A DNA stretch of 64,000 nucleotides from Hydractinia symbiolongicarpus (Eukaryota; Cnidaria; Hydrozoa; Anthoathecata; Hydractiniidae): positions 558,001 to 622,000 of the forward strand of contig NC_079877.1 in NCBI RefSeq assembly GCF_029227915.1, read 5' to 3'. Position numbers and translations under genes: made by a program. Below are positions 22,061 through 36,200 of the stretch, in pieces; within the stretch, counting starts at the first letter, position 1; each line of letters opens with the position of its first letter. The notes beneath the pieces are model-generated. The model made no database searches and had not been told where the DNA came from. It saw nothing but the letters and a program-made list of their open reading frames with translations.

Positions 22061-24943
22061 ATAAAATAAGTTTAATCGCCGGCAAACGAAAACCCGCGAT
22101 TTCCGGTAAATCCCGGACTCGGCCCGTATAGTCAAAAGTATACAAAGAAACTACCCAGGGAGTAAACTCATTTCCCGAACGATTTTTTAAATTATTTTTT
22201 CACCACTAAAACGCATAAGACTTGTAGTTTTCAAAAATGTTTTCATTTTTGATGAGACGCTGAATAAAAGACGTTTAATCGCCGGCAAACGAAAACCAGC
22301 GATTTCCCGTAAATCCCGGACTCGGCCCGTATAGCCAAAAGTATACAAAGAAAGTACTCAGGGAGTAAACTCATTTCCAGAACGATTTTTTAAATTATTT
22401 TTTCGCCACTAAAACGCGTGAGACTTGTAGTTTTCAAAATGTTTTCATTTTTGATAAGACGCTGAATAAAAGAAGTTTAATCACCGGCAAACGAAAACCC
22501 GCGAATTCCCGTAAATCCCGGACTCGGCCTGTATAGCCAAAACTACACAAAGAAAGTATCCAGGAAGTAAACTCATTTCCCGAACGATTTTTTAAATTAT
22601 TTTTTCACCACTAAAACGCATGAGACTTGTAGTTTTCAAAAATGTTTTCATTTTTGATGAGACGCTTAATGAAAGAGGTTTAATCGCCGGCAAACGAAAA
22701 CTAGCGATTTCCCGTAAATCCCGAGCTAGGCCTGTTTAGTCGAATGTATACAAAGAAAGTACCCAGGGAGTAAACTCATTTCCCGAACGTTTTTTTAAAT
22801 CATTTTTTCACCACTAAAAGGCATGAGACTTGTAGTTTTCAAAAATGTTTTCTTTTTTGATGAGACGCTTAATGAAAGAGGTTTAATTGCTGGCAAACGA
22901 AAACCGCGATTTCCCGTAAATCCCGGGCTTGGCCCGTACAGTCGAATGTTTAAAAAAGGAAGTACCCTGTGAGTAAATTCATTTCCAGAACGATTTTTTA
23001 GATTATCTTTTCACCACTAAAACGCATGAGACTTGCAGTTTTCAAAAATGTTTTCATTTTTGATGAGACGCTGAATAAAAGAAGTTTGATCGCCGGCAAA
23101 CGAAAACCCGCGAATTCCCGTAAATCTTGGACTCGGCCCGTATAGCCAAAGGTATACAAAGAAAGTACCCAGGGAGTAAACTCATTTCCCGAACGATTTT
23201 TTAAATTATTTTTTCAACACTAAAACGCATGAGACTTGTAGTTTTCAAAAATGTTTTTATTTTTGATGAGACGCTGAATAAAAGAAGTTTAATCGCCGGC
23301 AAACGAAAACCCGAGATTTCCCGTAAATCCCGGACTCGGCCCGTATAGTTAAAAGTATACAGAGATAGTACCCAGGAAGTAAATTCATTTCCCGAACGAT
23401 TTTTTAAATTATTTTTTCAACACTAAAACGCATGAGACTTGTAGTTTTCAAAAATGTTTTCATTTTTGATAAGACGCTGAATAAAAGAAGTTTAATCACC
23501 GGCAAACGAAAACCCGCGAATTCCCGTAAATCCCGGACTCGGCCTGTATAGCCAAAACTACACAAAGAAAGTATCCAGGAAGTAAACTCATTTCCCGAAC
23601 GATTTTTTAAATTATTTTTTCACCACTAAAACGCATGAGACTTGTAGTTTTCAAAAATGTTTTCATTTTTGATGAGACGCTGAATAAAAGAAGTTTAATC
23701 GCCGGCAAACGAAAACCCGCGATTTCCGGTAAATCCCGGGCTTGGCCCGTATAGTCGAATATATACAAAGAAAGTACCCTGTGATTAACTCATTTCCAGA
23801 ACGATTTTTTAAATTATCTTTTCACCACTAAAACGCATGAGACTCGTAGTTTTCAAAAATGTTTTCATTTTTGATGAGACGCGGAATAAAAGAAGTTTAT
23901 TCGCTGGCAAACGAACACCCGCGATTTCCCGTAAATCCCGGACTCGGCCCGTATAGTCAAAAGTATACAAAGAAACTACCCAGGGAGTAAACTCATTTCC
24001 CGAACGATTTTTTAAATTATTTTTTCACCACTAAAACGCATAAGACTTGTAGTTTTCAAAAATGTTTTCATTTTTAATGAGACGCTGAATAAAAGACGTT
24101 TAATCGCCGGCAAACGAAAACCAGCGATTTCCCGTAAATCCCGGACTCGGCCCGTATAGTCAAAAGTATACAAAGAATGTACTCAGGGAGTAAACTCATT
24201 TCAAGAACGATTTTTTAAATTAATTTTTCGCCACTAAAACGCGTGAGACTTGTAGTTTTCAAAAATGTTTTCATTTTTGATAAGACGCTGAATAAAAAAG
24301 TTTAATCACCGGCAAACGAAAACCCGCGAATTCCCGTAAATCCTGGACTCGGCCTGTATAGCCAAAAGTACACAAAGAAAGTATCCAGGAAGTAAACTCA
24401 TTTCCCGAACGATTTTTTAAATTATTTTTTCCCCACTAAAACGCATGAGACTTGTAGTTTTCAAAAATGTTTTCATTTTTGATGAGACGCTGAATAAAAG
24501 AAGTTTAATCGCCGGCAAACCAAAACCCGCGATTTCCGGTAAATCCCGGGCTTGGCCCGTATAGTCGAATATATACAAAGAAAGTACCCTGTGATTAACT
24601 CATTTCCAGAAAGATTTTTTAAATTATCTTTTCACCACTAAAACGCATGAGACTCGTAGTTTTCAAAAATGTTTTCATTTTTGATGAGACGCGGAATAAA
24701 AGAAGTTTATTCGCTGGCAAACGAAAACCCGCGATTTTCCGTAAATCCCGGACTCGGCCCATGTAGTCAAAAGTATACAAAGAAACTACCCAGGGAGTAA
24801 ACTCATTTCCCGAACGATTTTTTAAATTATTTTTTCACCACTAAAACGCATAAGACTTGTAGTTTTCAAAAATGTTTTCATTTTTGATGAGACGCTGAAT
24901 AAAAGACGTTTAATCGCCGGCAAACGAAAACCAGCGATTTCCC
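22061..24943 (+). repeat. Copy of 5.85-8.73 kb in macro-cycle 2
   Basis: Order I-J-L/X-X-Y-Z-K-L-D-A-B-C-D-E. X 22714, Y 22916, Z 23120. It shares AAATCATTTTTT, CGAAAACCGCG, TTTTTTAGATTATC and GTTTGATCGCC with cycle 1 at +16212. Here Y has TTTAAAAAAGG instead of TATAAAAAAGG. It leads directly into the 16-mer block without the 7-mer duplication found in cycle 1. Confidence 0.88.
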
Positions 24944-27900
24944 GTAAATCCCGGACTCGGCCCGTATAGTCAAAAGTATACAAAGAATGTTCTCAGGGAG
25001 TAAACTCATTTCCAGAACGATTTTTTAAATTATTTTTTCGACACTAAAACGCGTGAGACTTGTAGTTTTCAAAAATGTTTTCATTTTTGATAAGACGCTG
25101 AATAAAAGAAGTTTAATCACCGGCAAACGAAAACCCGCGAATTCCCGTAAATTCCGGACTCGGTCTGTATAGCCAAAAGTACACAAAGAAAGTATCCAGG
25201 AAGTAAACTCATTTCCCGAACGATTTTTTAAATTATTTTTTCACCACTAAAACGCATGAGACTTGTAGTTTTCAAAAATGTTTTCATTTTTGATGAGACG
25301 CTGAATAAATAAAGTTTAATCGCCGGCAAACGAAAACCCGCGATTTCCGGTAAATCCCGGGCTTGGCCCGTATAGTCGAATATATACAAAGAAAGTACCC
25401 TGTGATTAACTCATTTCCAGAACGATTTTTTAAATTATTTTTTCACCACTAAAACGCATAAGACTTGTCGTTTTCAAAAATGTTTTCATTTTTGATGAGA
25501 CGCTGAATAAAATAAGTTTAATCGCCGGCAAACGAAAACCCGCGATTTCCGGTAAATCCCGGACTCGGCCCGTATAGTCAAAAGTATACAAAGAAACTAC
25601 CCAGGGAGTAAACTCATTTCCCGAACGATTTTTTAAATTATTTTTTCACCACTAAAACGCATAAGACTTGTAGTTTTCAAAATTGTTTTCATTTTTGATG
25701 AGACGGTGAATAAAAGACGTTTAATCGCCGGCAAACGAAAACCAGCGATTTCCCGTAAATCCCGGACTCGGCCCGTATAGCCAAAAGTATACAAAGAAAG
25801 TACTCAGGGAGTAAACTCATTTCCAGAACGATTTTTTAAATTATTTTTTCGCCACTAAAACGCGTGAGACTTGTAGTTTTCAAAATGTTTTCATTTTTGA
25901 TAAGACGCTGAATAAAAGAAGTTTAATCACCGGCAAACGAAAACCAGCGAATTCCCGTAAATCCCGGACTCGGCCCGTATAGTTAAAAGTATACAGAGAT
26001 AGTACCCAGGAAGTAAATTCATTTCCCGAACGATTTTTTAAATTATTTTTTCAACACTAAAACGCATGAGACTTGTAGTTTTCAAAAATGTTTTCATTTT
26101 TGATAAGACGCTGAATAAAAGAAGTTTAATCACCGGCAAACGAAAACCCGCGAATTCCCGTAAATCCCGGATTCGGCCTGTATAGCCAAAACTACACAAA
26201 GAAAGTATCCAGGAAGTAAACTCATTTCCCGAACGATTTTTTAAATTATTTTTTCACCACTAAAACGCATGAGACTTGTAGTTTTCAAAAATGTTTTCAT
26301 TTTTGATGAGACGCTGAATAAAAGAAGTTTAATCGCCGGCAAACGAAAACCCGCGATTTCCGGTAAATCCCGGGCTTGGCCCGTATAGTCGAATATATAC
26401 AAAGAAAGTACCCTGTGATTAACTCATTTCCAGAACGATTTTTTAAATCATCTTTTCACCACTAAAACGCATGAGACTCGTAGTTTTCAAAAATGTTTTC
26501 ATTTTTGATGAGACGCGGAATAAAAGAAGTTTATTCGCTGGCAAACGAAAACCCGCGATTTCCCGTAAATCCCGGACTCGGCCCGTATAGTCAAAAGTAT
26601 ACAAAGAAACTACCCAGGGAGTAAACTCATTTCCCGAACGATTTTTTAAATTATTTTTTCACCACTAAAACGCATAAGACTTGTAGTTTTCAAAAATGTT
26701 TTCATTTTTAATGAGACGCTGAATAAAAGACGTTTAATCGCCGGCAAACGAAAACCAGCGATTTCCCGTAAATCCCGGACTCGGCCCGTATAGTCAAAAG
26801 TATACAAAGAATGTACTCAGGGAGTAAACTCATTTCAAGAACGATTTTTTAAATTAATTTTTCGCCACTAAAACGCGTGAGACTTGTAGTTTTCAAAAAT
26901 GTTTTCATTTTTGATAAGACGCTGAATAAAAAAGTTTAATCACCGGCAAACGAAAACCCGCGAATTCCCGTAAATCCTGGACTCGGCCTGTATAGCCAAA
27001 AGTACACAAAGAAAGTATCCAGGAAGTAAACTCATTTCCCGAACGATTTTTTAAATTATCTTTTCACCACTAAAACGCATGAGACTCGTAGTTTTCAAAA
27101 ATGTTTTCATTTTTGATGAGACGCGGAATAAAAGAAGTTTATTCGCTGGCAAACGAACACCCGCGATTTCCCGTAAATCCCGGACTCGGCCCGTATAGTC
27201 AAAAGTATACAAAGAAACTACCGAGGGAGTAAACTCATTTCCCGAACGATTTTTTAAATTATTTTTTCACCACTAAAACGCATAAGACTTGTAGTTTTCA
27301 AAAATGTTTTCATTTTTAATGAGACGCTGAATAAAAGACGTTTAATCGCCGGCAAACGAAAACCAGCGATTTCCCGTAAATCCCGGACTCGGCCCGTATA
27401 GTCAAAAGTATACAAAGAATGTACTCAGGGAGTAAACTCATTTCAAGAACGATTTTTTAAATTAATTTTTCGCCACTAAAACGCGTGAGACTTGTAGTTT
27501 TCAAAAATGTTTTCATTTTTGATAAGACGCTGAATAAAAAAGTTTAATCACCGGCAAACGAAAACCCGCGAATTCCCGTAAATCCTGGACTCGGCCTGTA
27601 TAGCCAAAAGTACACAAAGAAAGTATCCAGGAAGTAAACTCATTTCCCGAACGATTTTTTAAATTATTTTTTCCCCACTAAAACGCATGAGACTTGTAGT
27701 TTTCAAAAATGTTTTCATTTTTGATGAGACGCTGAATAAAAGAAGTTTAATCGCCGGCAAACGAAAACCCGCGATTTCCGGTAAATCCCGGGCTTGGCCC
27801 GTATAGTCGAATATATACAAAGAAAGTACCCTGTGATTAACTCATTTCCAGAAAGATTTTTTAAATTATCTTTTCACCACTAAAACGCATGAGACTCGTA

Positions 27901-30900
27901 GTTTTCAAAAATGTTTTCATTTTTGATGAGACGCGGAATAAAAGAAGTTTATTCGCTGGCAAACGAAAACCCGCGATTTTCCGTAAATCCCGGACTCGGC
28001 CCATGTAGTCAAAAGTATACAAAGAAACTACCCAGGGAGTAAACTCATTTCCCGAACGATTTTTTAAATTATTTTTTCACCACTAAAACGCATAAGACTT
28101 GTAGTTTTCAAAAATGTTTTCATTTTTGATGAGACGCTGAATAAAAGACGTTTAATCGCCGGCAAACGAAAACCAGCGATTTCCCGTAAATCCCGGACTC
28201 GGCCCGTATAGTCAAAAGTATACAAAGAATGTTCTCAGGGAGTAAACTCATTTCCAGAACGATTTTTTAAATTATTTTTTCGCCACTAAAACGCGTGAGA
28301 CTTTTAGTTTTCAAAAATGTTTTCATTTTTGATAAGACGCTGAATAAAAGAAGTTTAATCACCGGCAAACGAAAACCCGCGAATTCCCGTAAATTCCGGA
28401 CTCGGTCTGTATAGCCAAAAGTACACAAAGAAAGTATCCAGGAAGTAAACTCATTTCCCGAACGATTTTTTAAATTATTTTTTCACCACTAAAACGCATG
28501 AGACTTGTAGTTTTCAAAAATGTTTTCATTTTTGATGAGACGCTGAATAAATAAAGTTTAATCGCCGGCAAACGAAAACCCGCGATTTCCGGTAAATCCC
28601 GGGCTTGGCCCGTATAGTCGAATATATACAAAGAAAGTACCCTGTGATTAACTCATTTCCAGAACGATTTTTTAAATTAATTTTTCACCACTAAAACGCA
28701 TAAGACTTGTCGTTTTCAAAAATGTTTTCATTTTTGATGAGACGCTGAATAAAATAAGTTTAATCGCCGGCAAACGAAAACCCGCGATTTCCGGTAAATC
28801 CCGGACTCGGCCCGTATAGTCAAAAGTATACAAAGAAACTACCCAGGGAGTAAACTCATTTCCCGAACGATTTTTTAAATTATTTTTTCACCACTAAAAC
28901 GCATAAGACTTGTAGTTTTCAAAAATGTTTTCATTTTTGATGAGACGCTGAATAAAAGACGTTTAATCGCCGGCAAACGAAAACCAGCGATTTCCCGTAA
29001 ATCCCGGACTCGGCCCGTATAGCCAAAAGTATACAAAGAAAGTACTCAGGGAGTAAACTCATTTCCAGAACGATTTTTTAAATTATTTTTTCGCCACTAA
29101 AACGCGTGAGACTTGTAGTTTTCAAAATGTTTTCATTTTTGATAAGACGCTGAATAAAAGAAGTTTAATCACCGGCAAACGAAAACCCGCGAATTCCCGT
29201 AAATCCCGGACTCGGCCCGTATAGTTAAAAGTATACAGAGATAGTACCCAGGAAGTAAATTCATTTCCCGAACGATTTTTTAAATTATTTTTTCAACACT
29301 AAAACGCATGAGACTTGTAGTTTTCAAAAATGTTTTCATTTTTGATAAGACGCTGAATAAAAGAAGTTTAATCACCAGCAAACGAAAACCCGCGAATTCC
29401 CGTAAATCCCGGATTCGGCCTGTATAGCCAAAACTACACAAAGAAAGTATCCAGGAAGTAAACTCATTTCCCGAACGATTTTTTAAATTATTTTTTCACC
29501 ACTAAAACGCATGAGACTTGTAGTTTTCAAAAATGTTTTCATTTTTGATGAGACGCTGAATAAAAGAAGTTTAATCGCCGGCAAACGAAAACCCGCGATT
29601 TCCGGTAAATCCCGGGCTTGGCCCGTATAGTCGAATATATACAAAGAAAGTACCCTGTGATTAACTCATTTCCAGAACGATTTTTTAAATCATCTTTTCA
29701 CCACTAAAACGCATGAGACTCGTAGTTTTCAAAAATGTTTTCATTTTTGATGAGACGCGGAATAAAAGAAGTTTATTCGCTGGCAAACGAAAACCCGCGA
29801 TTTCCCGTAAATCCCGGACTCGGCCCGTATAGTCAAAAGTATACAAAGAAACTACCCAGGGAGTAAACTCATTTCCTGAACGATTTTTTAAATTATTTTT
29901 TCACCACTAAAACGCATAAGACTTGTAGTTTTCAAAAATGTTTTCATTTTTAATGAGACGCTGAATAAAAGACGTTTAATCGCCGGCAAACGAAAACCAG
30001 CGATTTCCCGTAAATCCCGGACTCGGCCCGTATAGTCAAAAGTATACAAAGAATGTACTCAGGGAGTAAACTCATTTCAAGAACGATTTTTTAAATTAAT
30101 TTTTCGCCACTAAAACGCGTGAGACTTGTAGTTTTCAAAAATGTTTTCATTTTTGATAAGACGCTGAATAAAAAAGTTTAATCACCGGCAAACGAAAACC
30201 CGCGAATTCCCGTAAATCCTGGACTCGGCCTGTATAGCCAAAAGTACACAAAGAAAGTATCCAGGAAGTAAACTCATTTCCCGAACGATTTTTTAAATTA
30301 TCTTTTCACCACTAAAACGCATGAGACTCGTAGTTTTCAAAAATGTTTTCATTTTTGATGAGACGCGGAATAAAAGAAGTTTATTCGCTGGCAAACGAAC
30401 ACCCGCGATTTCCCGTAAATCCCGGACTCGGCCCGTATAGTCAAAAGTATACAAAGAAACTACCCAGGGAGTAAACTCATTTCCCGAACGATTTTTTAAA
30501 TTATTTTTTCACCACTAAAACGCATAAGACTTGTAGTTTTCAAAAATGTTTTCATTTTTAATGAGACGCTGAATAAAAGACGTTTAATCGCCGGCAAACG
30601 AAAACCAGCGATTTCCCGTAAATCCCGGACTCGGCCCGTATAGTCAAAAGTATACAAAGAATGTACTCAGGGAGTAAACTCATTTCAAGAACGATTTTTT
30701 AAATTAATTTTTCGCCACTAAAACGCGTGAGACTTGTAGTTTTCAAAAATGTTTTCATTTTTGATAAGACGCTGAATAAAAAAGTTTAATCACCGGCAAA
30801 CGAAAACCCGCGAATTCCCGTAAATCCTGGACTCGGCCTGTATAGCCAAAAGTACACAAAGAAAGTATCCAGGAAGTAAACTCATTTCCCGAACGATTTT

Positions 30901-31427
30901 TTAAATTATTTTTTCCCCACTAAAACGCATGAGACTTGTAGTTTTCAAAAATGTTTTCATTTTTGATGAGACGCTGAATAAAAGAAGTTTAATCGCCGGC
31001 AAACGAAAACCCGCGATTTCCGGTAAATCCCGGGCTTGGCCCGTATAGTCGAATATATACAAAGAAAGTACCCTGTGATTAACTCATTTCCAGAAAGATT
31101 TTTTAAATTATCTTTTCACCACTAAAACGCATGAGACTCGTAGTTTTCAAAAATGTTTTCATTTTTGATGAGACGCGGAATAAAAGAAGTTTATTCGCTG
31201 GCAAACGAAAACCCGCGATTTTCCGTAAATCCCGGACTCGGCCCATGTAGTCAAAAGTATACAAAGAAACTACCCAGGGAGTAAACTCATTTCCCGAACG
31301 ATTTTTTAAATTATTTTTTCACCACTAAAACGCATAAGACTTGTAGTTTTCAAAAATGTTTTCATTTTTGATGAGACGCTGAATAAAAGACGTTTAATCG
31401 CCGGCAAACGAAAACCAGCGATTTCCC
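24944..31427 (+). repeat. 16-mer HOR, 3242-bp period, two full units
   Basis: Units 24944-28185 and 28186-31427. GAATGTTCTC marks 24989, 28231 and 31473. Monomer order is identical to 10150-13391, including the C/D hybrid (TATCTTTTC after CCTGGACTC). Unit-specific variants include TTTTTTCGACAC (about 25030), CAAAATTGTTTTC (about 25680) and GACTTTTAG (about 28300, shared with the F monomer of the next unit at 31550). Confidence 0.92.
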
Positions 31428-33251
31428 GTAAATCCCGGACTCGGCCCGTATAGTCAAAAGTATACAAAGAATGTTCTCAGGGAGTAAACTCATTTCCAGA
31501 ACGATTTTTTAAATTATTTTTTCGCCACTAAAACGCGTGAGACTTTTAGTTTTCAAAAATGTTTTCATTTTTGATAAGACGCTGAATAAAAGAAGTTTAA
31601 TCACCGGCAAACGAAAACCCGCGAATTCCCGTAAATTCCGGACTCGGTCTGTATAGCCAAAAGTACACAAAGAAAGTACCCTGTGATTAACTCATTTCCA
31701 GAACGATTTTTTAAATTATTTTTTCACCAGTAAAACGCATAAGACTTTTCGTTTTCAAAAATGTTTTCATTTTTGATGAGACGCTGAATAAAATAAGTTT
31801 AATCGCCGGCAAACGAAAACCCGCGATTTCCGGTAAATCCCGGACTCGGCCCGTATAGTCAAAAGTATACAAAGAAACTACCCAGGGAGTAAACTCATTT
31901 CCCGAACGATTTTTTAAATTATTTTTTCGCCACTAAAACGCGTGAGACTTTTAGTTTTCAAAAATGTTTTCATTTTTGATAAGACGCTGAATAAAAGAAG
32001 TTTAATCACCGGCAAACGAAAACCCGCGAATTCCCGTAAATTCCGGACTCGGTCTGTATAGCCAAAAGTACACAAAGAAAGTATCCAGGAAGTAAACTCA
32101 TTTCCCGAACGATTTTTTAAATTATTTTTTCACCACTAAAACGCATGAGACTTGTAGTTTTCAAAAATGTTTTCATTTTTGATGAGACGCTGAATAAATA
32201 AAGTTTAATCGCCGGCAAACGAAAACCCGCGATTTCCGGTAAATCCCGGGCTTGGCCCGTATAGTCGAATATATACAAAGAAAGTACCCTGTGATTAACT
32301 CATTTCCAGAACGATTTTTTAAATTATTTTTTCACCACTAAAACGCATAAGACTTGTCGTTTTCAAAAATGTTTTCATTTTTGATGAGACGCTGAATAAA
32401 ATAAGTTTAATCGCCGGCAAACGAAAACCCGCGATTTCCGGTAAATCCCGGACTCGGCCCGTATAGTCAAAAGTATACAAAGAAACTACCCAGGGAGTAA
32501 ACTCATTTCCCGAACGATTTTTTAAATTATTTTTTCACCACTAAAACGCATAAGACTTGTAGTTTTCAAAAATGTTTTCATTTTTGATGAGACGCGGAAT
32601 AAAAGAAGTTTATTCGCTGGCAAACGAAAACCCGCGATTTCCCGTAAATCCCGGACTCGGCCCGTATAGTCAAAAGTATACAAAGAAACTACCCAGGGAG
32701 TAAACTCATTTCCCGAACGATTTTTTAAATTATTTTTTCACCACTAAAACGCATAAGACTTGTAGTTTTCAAAAATGTTTTCATTTTTAATGAGACGCTG
32801 AATAAAAGACGTTTAATCGCCGGCAAACGAAAACCAGCGATTTCCCGTAAATCCCGGACTCGGCCCGTATAGTCAAAAGTATACAAAGAATGTACTCAGG
32901 GAGTAAACTCATTTCAAGAACGATTTTTTAAATTAATTTTTCGCCACTAAAACGCGTGAGACTTGTAGTTTTCAAAAATGTTTTCATTTTTGATAAGACG
33001 CTGAATAAAAAAGTTTAATCACCGGCAAACGAAAACCCGCGAATTCCCGTAAATCCTGGACTCGGCCTGTATAGCCAAAAGTACACAAAGAAAGTATCCA
33101 GGAAGTAAACTCATTTCCCGAACGATTTTTTAAATTATTTTTTCCCCACTAAAACGCATGAGACTTGTAGTTTTCAAAAATGTTTTCATTTTTGATGAGA
33201 CGCTGAATAAAAGAAGTTTAATCGCCGGCAAACGAAAACCCGCGATTTCCG
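31428..33251 (+). repeat. Rearranged zone with several hybrid monomers between the 16-mer and 12-mer blocks
   Basis: F at 31428 is followed by a G/H hybrid at 31631 (CGGTCTG start, then GTACCCTGTGATTAAC and GACTTTTCG), an I/F hybrid at 31833 (GAAACTACCC, then TTTTTTCGCC, CGCGTGAG and GACTTTTAG), then G at 32036, H, and an I/M hybrid (GCATAAG, then GACGCGG and TTATTCGCTGG at about 32590), then A, B, C. At least three crossovers are visible in about 1.2 kb, the densest cluster of junctions in the inner array. Confidence 0.82.
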
Positions 33252-36200
33252 GTAAATCCCGGGCTTGGCCCGTATAGTCGAATATATACAAAGAAAGTAC
33301 CCTGTGATTAACTCATTTCCAGAACGATTTTTTAAATTATCTTTTCACCACTAAAACGCATGAGACTCGTAGTTTTCAAAAATGTTTTCATTTTTGATGA
33401 GACGCGGAATAAAAGAAGTTTATTTGCTGGCAAACGAAAACCCGCGATTTTCCGTAAATCCCGGACTCGGCCCATGTAGTCAAAAGTATACAAAGAAACT
33501 ACCCAGGGAGTAAACTCATTTCCCGAACGATTTTTTAAATTATTTTTTCACCACTAAAACGCATAAGACTTGTCGTTTTCAAAAATGTTTTCATTTTTGA
33601 TGAGACGCTGAATAAAATAAGTTTAATCGCCGGCAAACGAAAACCCGCGATTTCCGGTAAATCCCGGACTCGGCCCGTATAGTCAAAAGTATACAAAGAA
33701 ACTACCCAGGGAGTAAACTCATTTCCCGAACGATTTTTTAAATTATTTTTTCACCACTAAAACGCATAAGACTTGTAGTTTTCAAAAATGTTTTCATTTT
33801 TGATGAGACGCTGAATAAAAGACGTTTAATCGCCGGCAAACGAAAACCAGCGATTTCCCGTAAATCCCGGACTCGGCCCGTATAGCCAAAAGTATACAAA
33901 GAAAGTACTCAGGGAGTAAACTCATTTCCAGAACGATTTTTTAAATTATTTTTTCGCCACTAAAACGCGTGAGACTTGTAGTTTTCAAAATGTTTTCATT
34001 TTTGATAAGACGCTGAATAAAAGAAGTTTAATCACCGGCAAACGAAAACCCGCGAATTCCCGTAAATCCCGGACTCGGCCCGTATAGTTAAAAGTATACA
34101 GAGATAGTACCCAGGAAGTAAATTCATTTCCCGAACGATTTTTTAAATTATTTTTTCAACACTAAAACGCATGAGACTTGTAGTTTTTAAAAATGTTTTC
34201 ATTTTTGATGAAACGCTGAATAAAAGAAGTTTAATCACCGGCAAACGAAAACCCGCGAATTCTCGTAAATCCCGGATTCGGCCTGTATAGCCAAAACTAC
34301 ACAAAGAAAGTATCCAGGAAGTAAACTCATTTCCCGAACGATTTTTTAAATTATTTTTTCACCACTAAAACGCATGAGACTTGTAGTTTTCAAAAATGTT
34401 TTCATTTTTGATGAGACGCTGAATAAAAGAAGTTTAATCGCCGGCAAACGAAAACCCGCGATTTCCGGTAAATCCCGGGCTTGGCCCGTATAGTCGAATA
34501 TATACAAAGAAAGTACCCTGTGATTAACTCATTTCCAGAACGATTTTTTAAATCATCTTTTCACCACTAAAACGCATGAGACTCGTAGTTTTCAAAAATG
34601 TTTTCATTTTTGATGAGACGCGGAATAAAAGAAGTTTATTCGCTGGCAAACGAAAACCCGCGATTTCCCGTAAATCCCGGACTCGGCCCGTATAGTCAAA
34701 AGTATACAAAGAAACTACCCAGGGAGTAAACTCATTTCCCGAACGATTTTTTAAATTATTTTTTCACCACTAAAACGCATATAACTTGTAGTTTTCAAAA
34801 ATGTTTTCATTTTTAATGAGACGCTGAATAAAAGACGTTTAATCGCCGGCAAACGAAAACCAGCGATTTCCCGTAAATCCCGGACTCGGCCCGTATAGTC
34901 AAAAGTATACAAAGAATGTACTCAGGGAGTAAACTCATTTCAAGAACGATTTTTTAAATTAATTTTTCGCCACTAAAACGCGTGAGACTTGTAGTTTTCA
35001 AAAATGTTTTCATTTTTGATAAGACGCTGAATAAAAAAGTTTAATCACCGGCAAACGAAAACCCGCGAATTCCCGTAAATCCTGGACTCGGCCTGTATAG
35101 CCAAAAGTACACAAAGAAAGTATCCAGGAAGTAAACTCATTTCCCGAACGATTTTTTAAATTATTTTTTCCCCACTAAAACGCATGAGACTTGTAGTTTT
35201 CAAAAATGTTTTCATTTTTGATGAGACGCTGAATAAAAGAAGTTTAATCGCCTGCAAACGAAAACCCGCGATTTCCGGTAAATCCCGTGCTTGGCCCGTA
35301 TAGTCGAATATATACAAAGAAAGTACCCTGTGATTAACTCATTTCCAGAACGATTTTTTAAATTATCTTTTCACCACTAAAACGCATGAGACTCGTAGTT
35401 TTCAAAAATGTTTTCATTTTTGATGAGACGCGGAATAAAAGAAGTTTATTTGCTGGCAAACGAAAACCCGCGATTTTCCGTAAATCCCGGACTCGGCCCA
35501 TGTAGTCAAAAGTATACAAAGAAACTACCCAGGGAGTAAACTCATTTCCCGAACGATTTTTTAAATTATTTTTTCACCACTAAAACGCATAAGACTTGTA
35601 GTTTTCAAAAATGTTTTCATTTTTGATGAGACGCTGAATAAAAGAAGTTTAATCGCCGGCAAACGAAAACCAGCGATTTCCGGTAAATCCCGGGCTTGGC
35701 CCGTATAGTCGAATATATACAAAGAAAGTACCCTGTGATTAACTCATTTCCAGAACGATTTTTTAAATTATCTTTTCACCACTAAAACGCATGAGACTCG
35801 TAGTTTTCAAAAATGTTTTCATTTTTGATGAGACGCGGAATAAAAGAAGTTTATTTGCTGGCAAACGAAAACCCGCGATTTTCCGTAAATCCCGGACTCG
35901 GCCCATGTAGTCAAAAGTATACAAAGAAACTACCCAGGGAGTAAACTCATTTCCCGAACGATTTTTTAAATTATTTTTTCACCACTAAAACGCATAAGAC
36001 TTGTCGTTTTCAAAAATGTTTTCATTTTTGATGAGACGCTGAATAAAATAAGTTTAATCGCCGGCAAACGAAAACCCGCGATTTCCGGTAAATCCCGGAC
36101 TCGGCCCGTATAGTCAAAAGTATACAAAGAAACTACCCAGGGAGTAAACTCATTTCCCGAACGATTTTTTAAATTATTTTTTCACCACTAAAACGCATAA

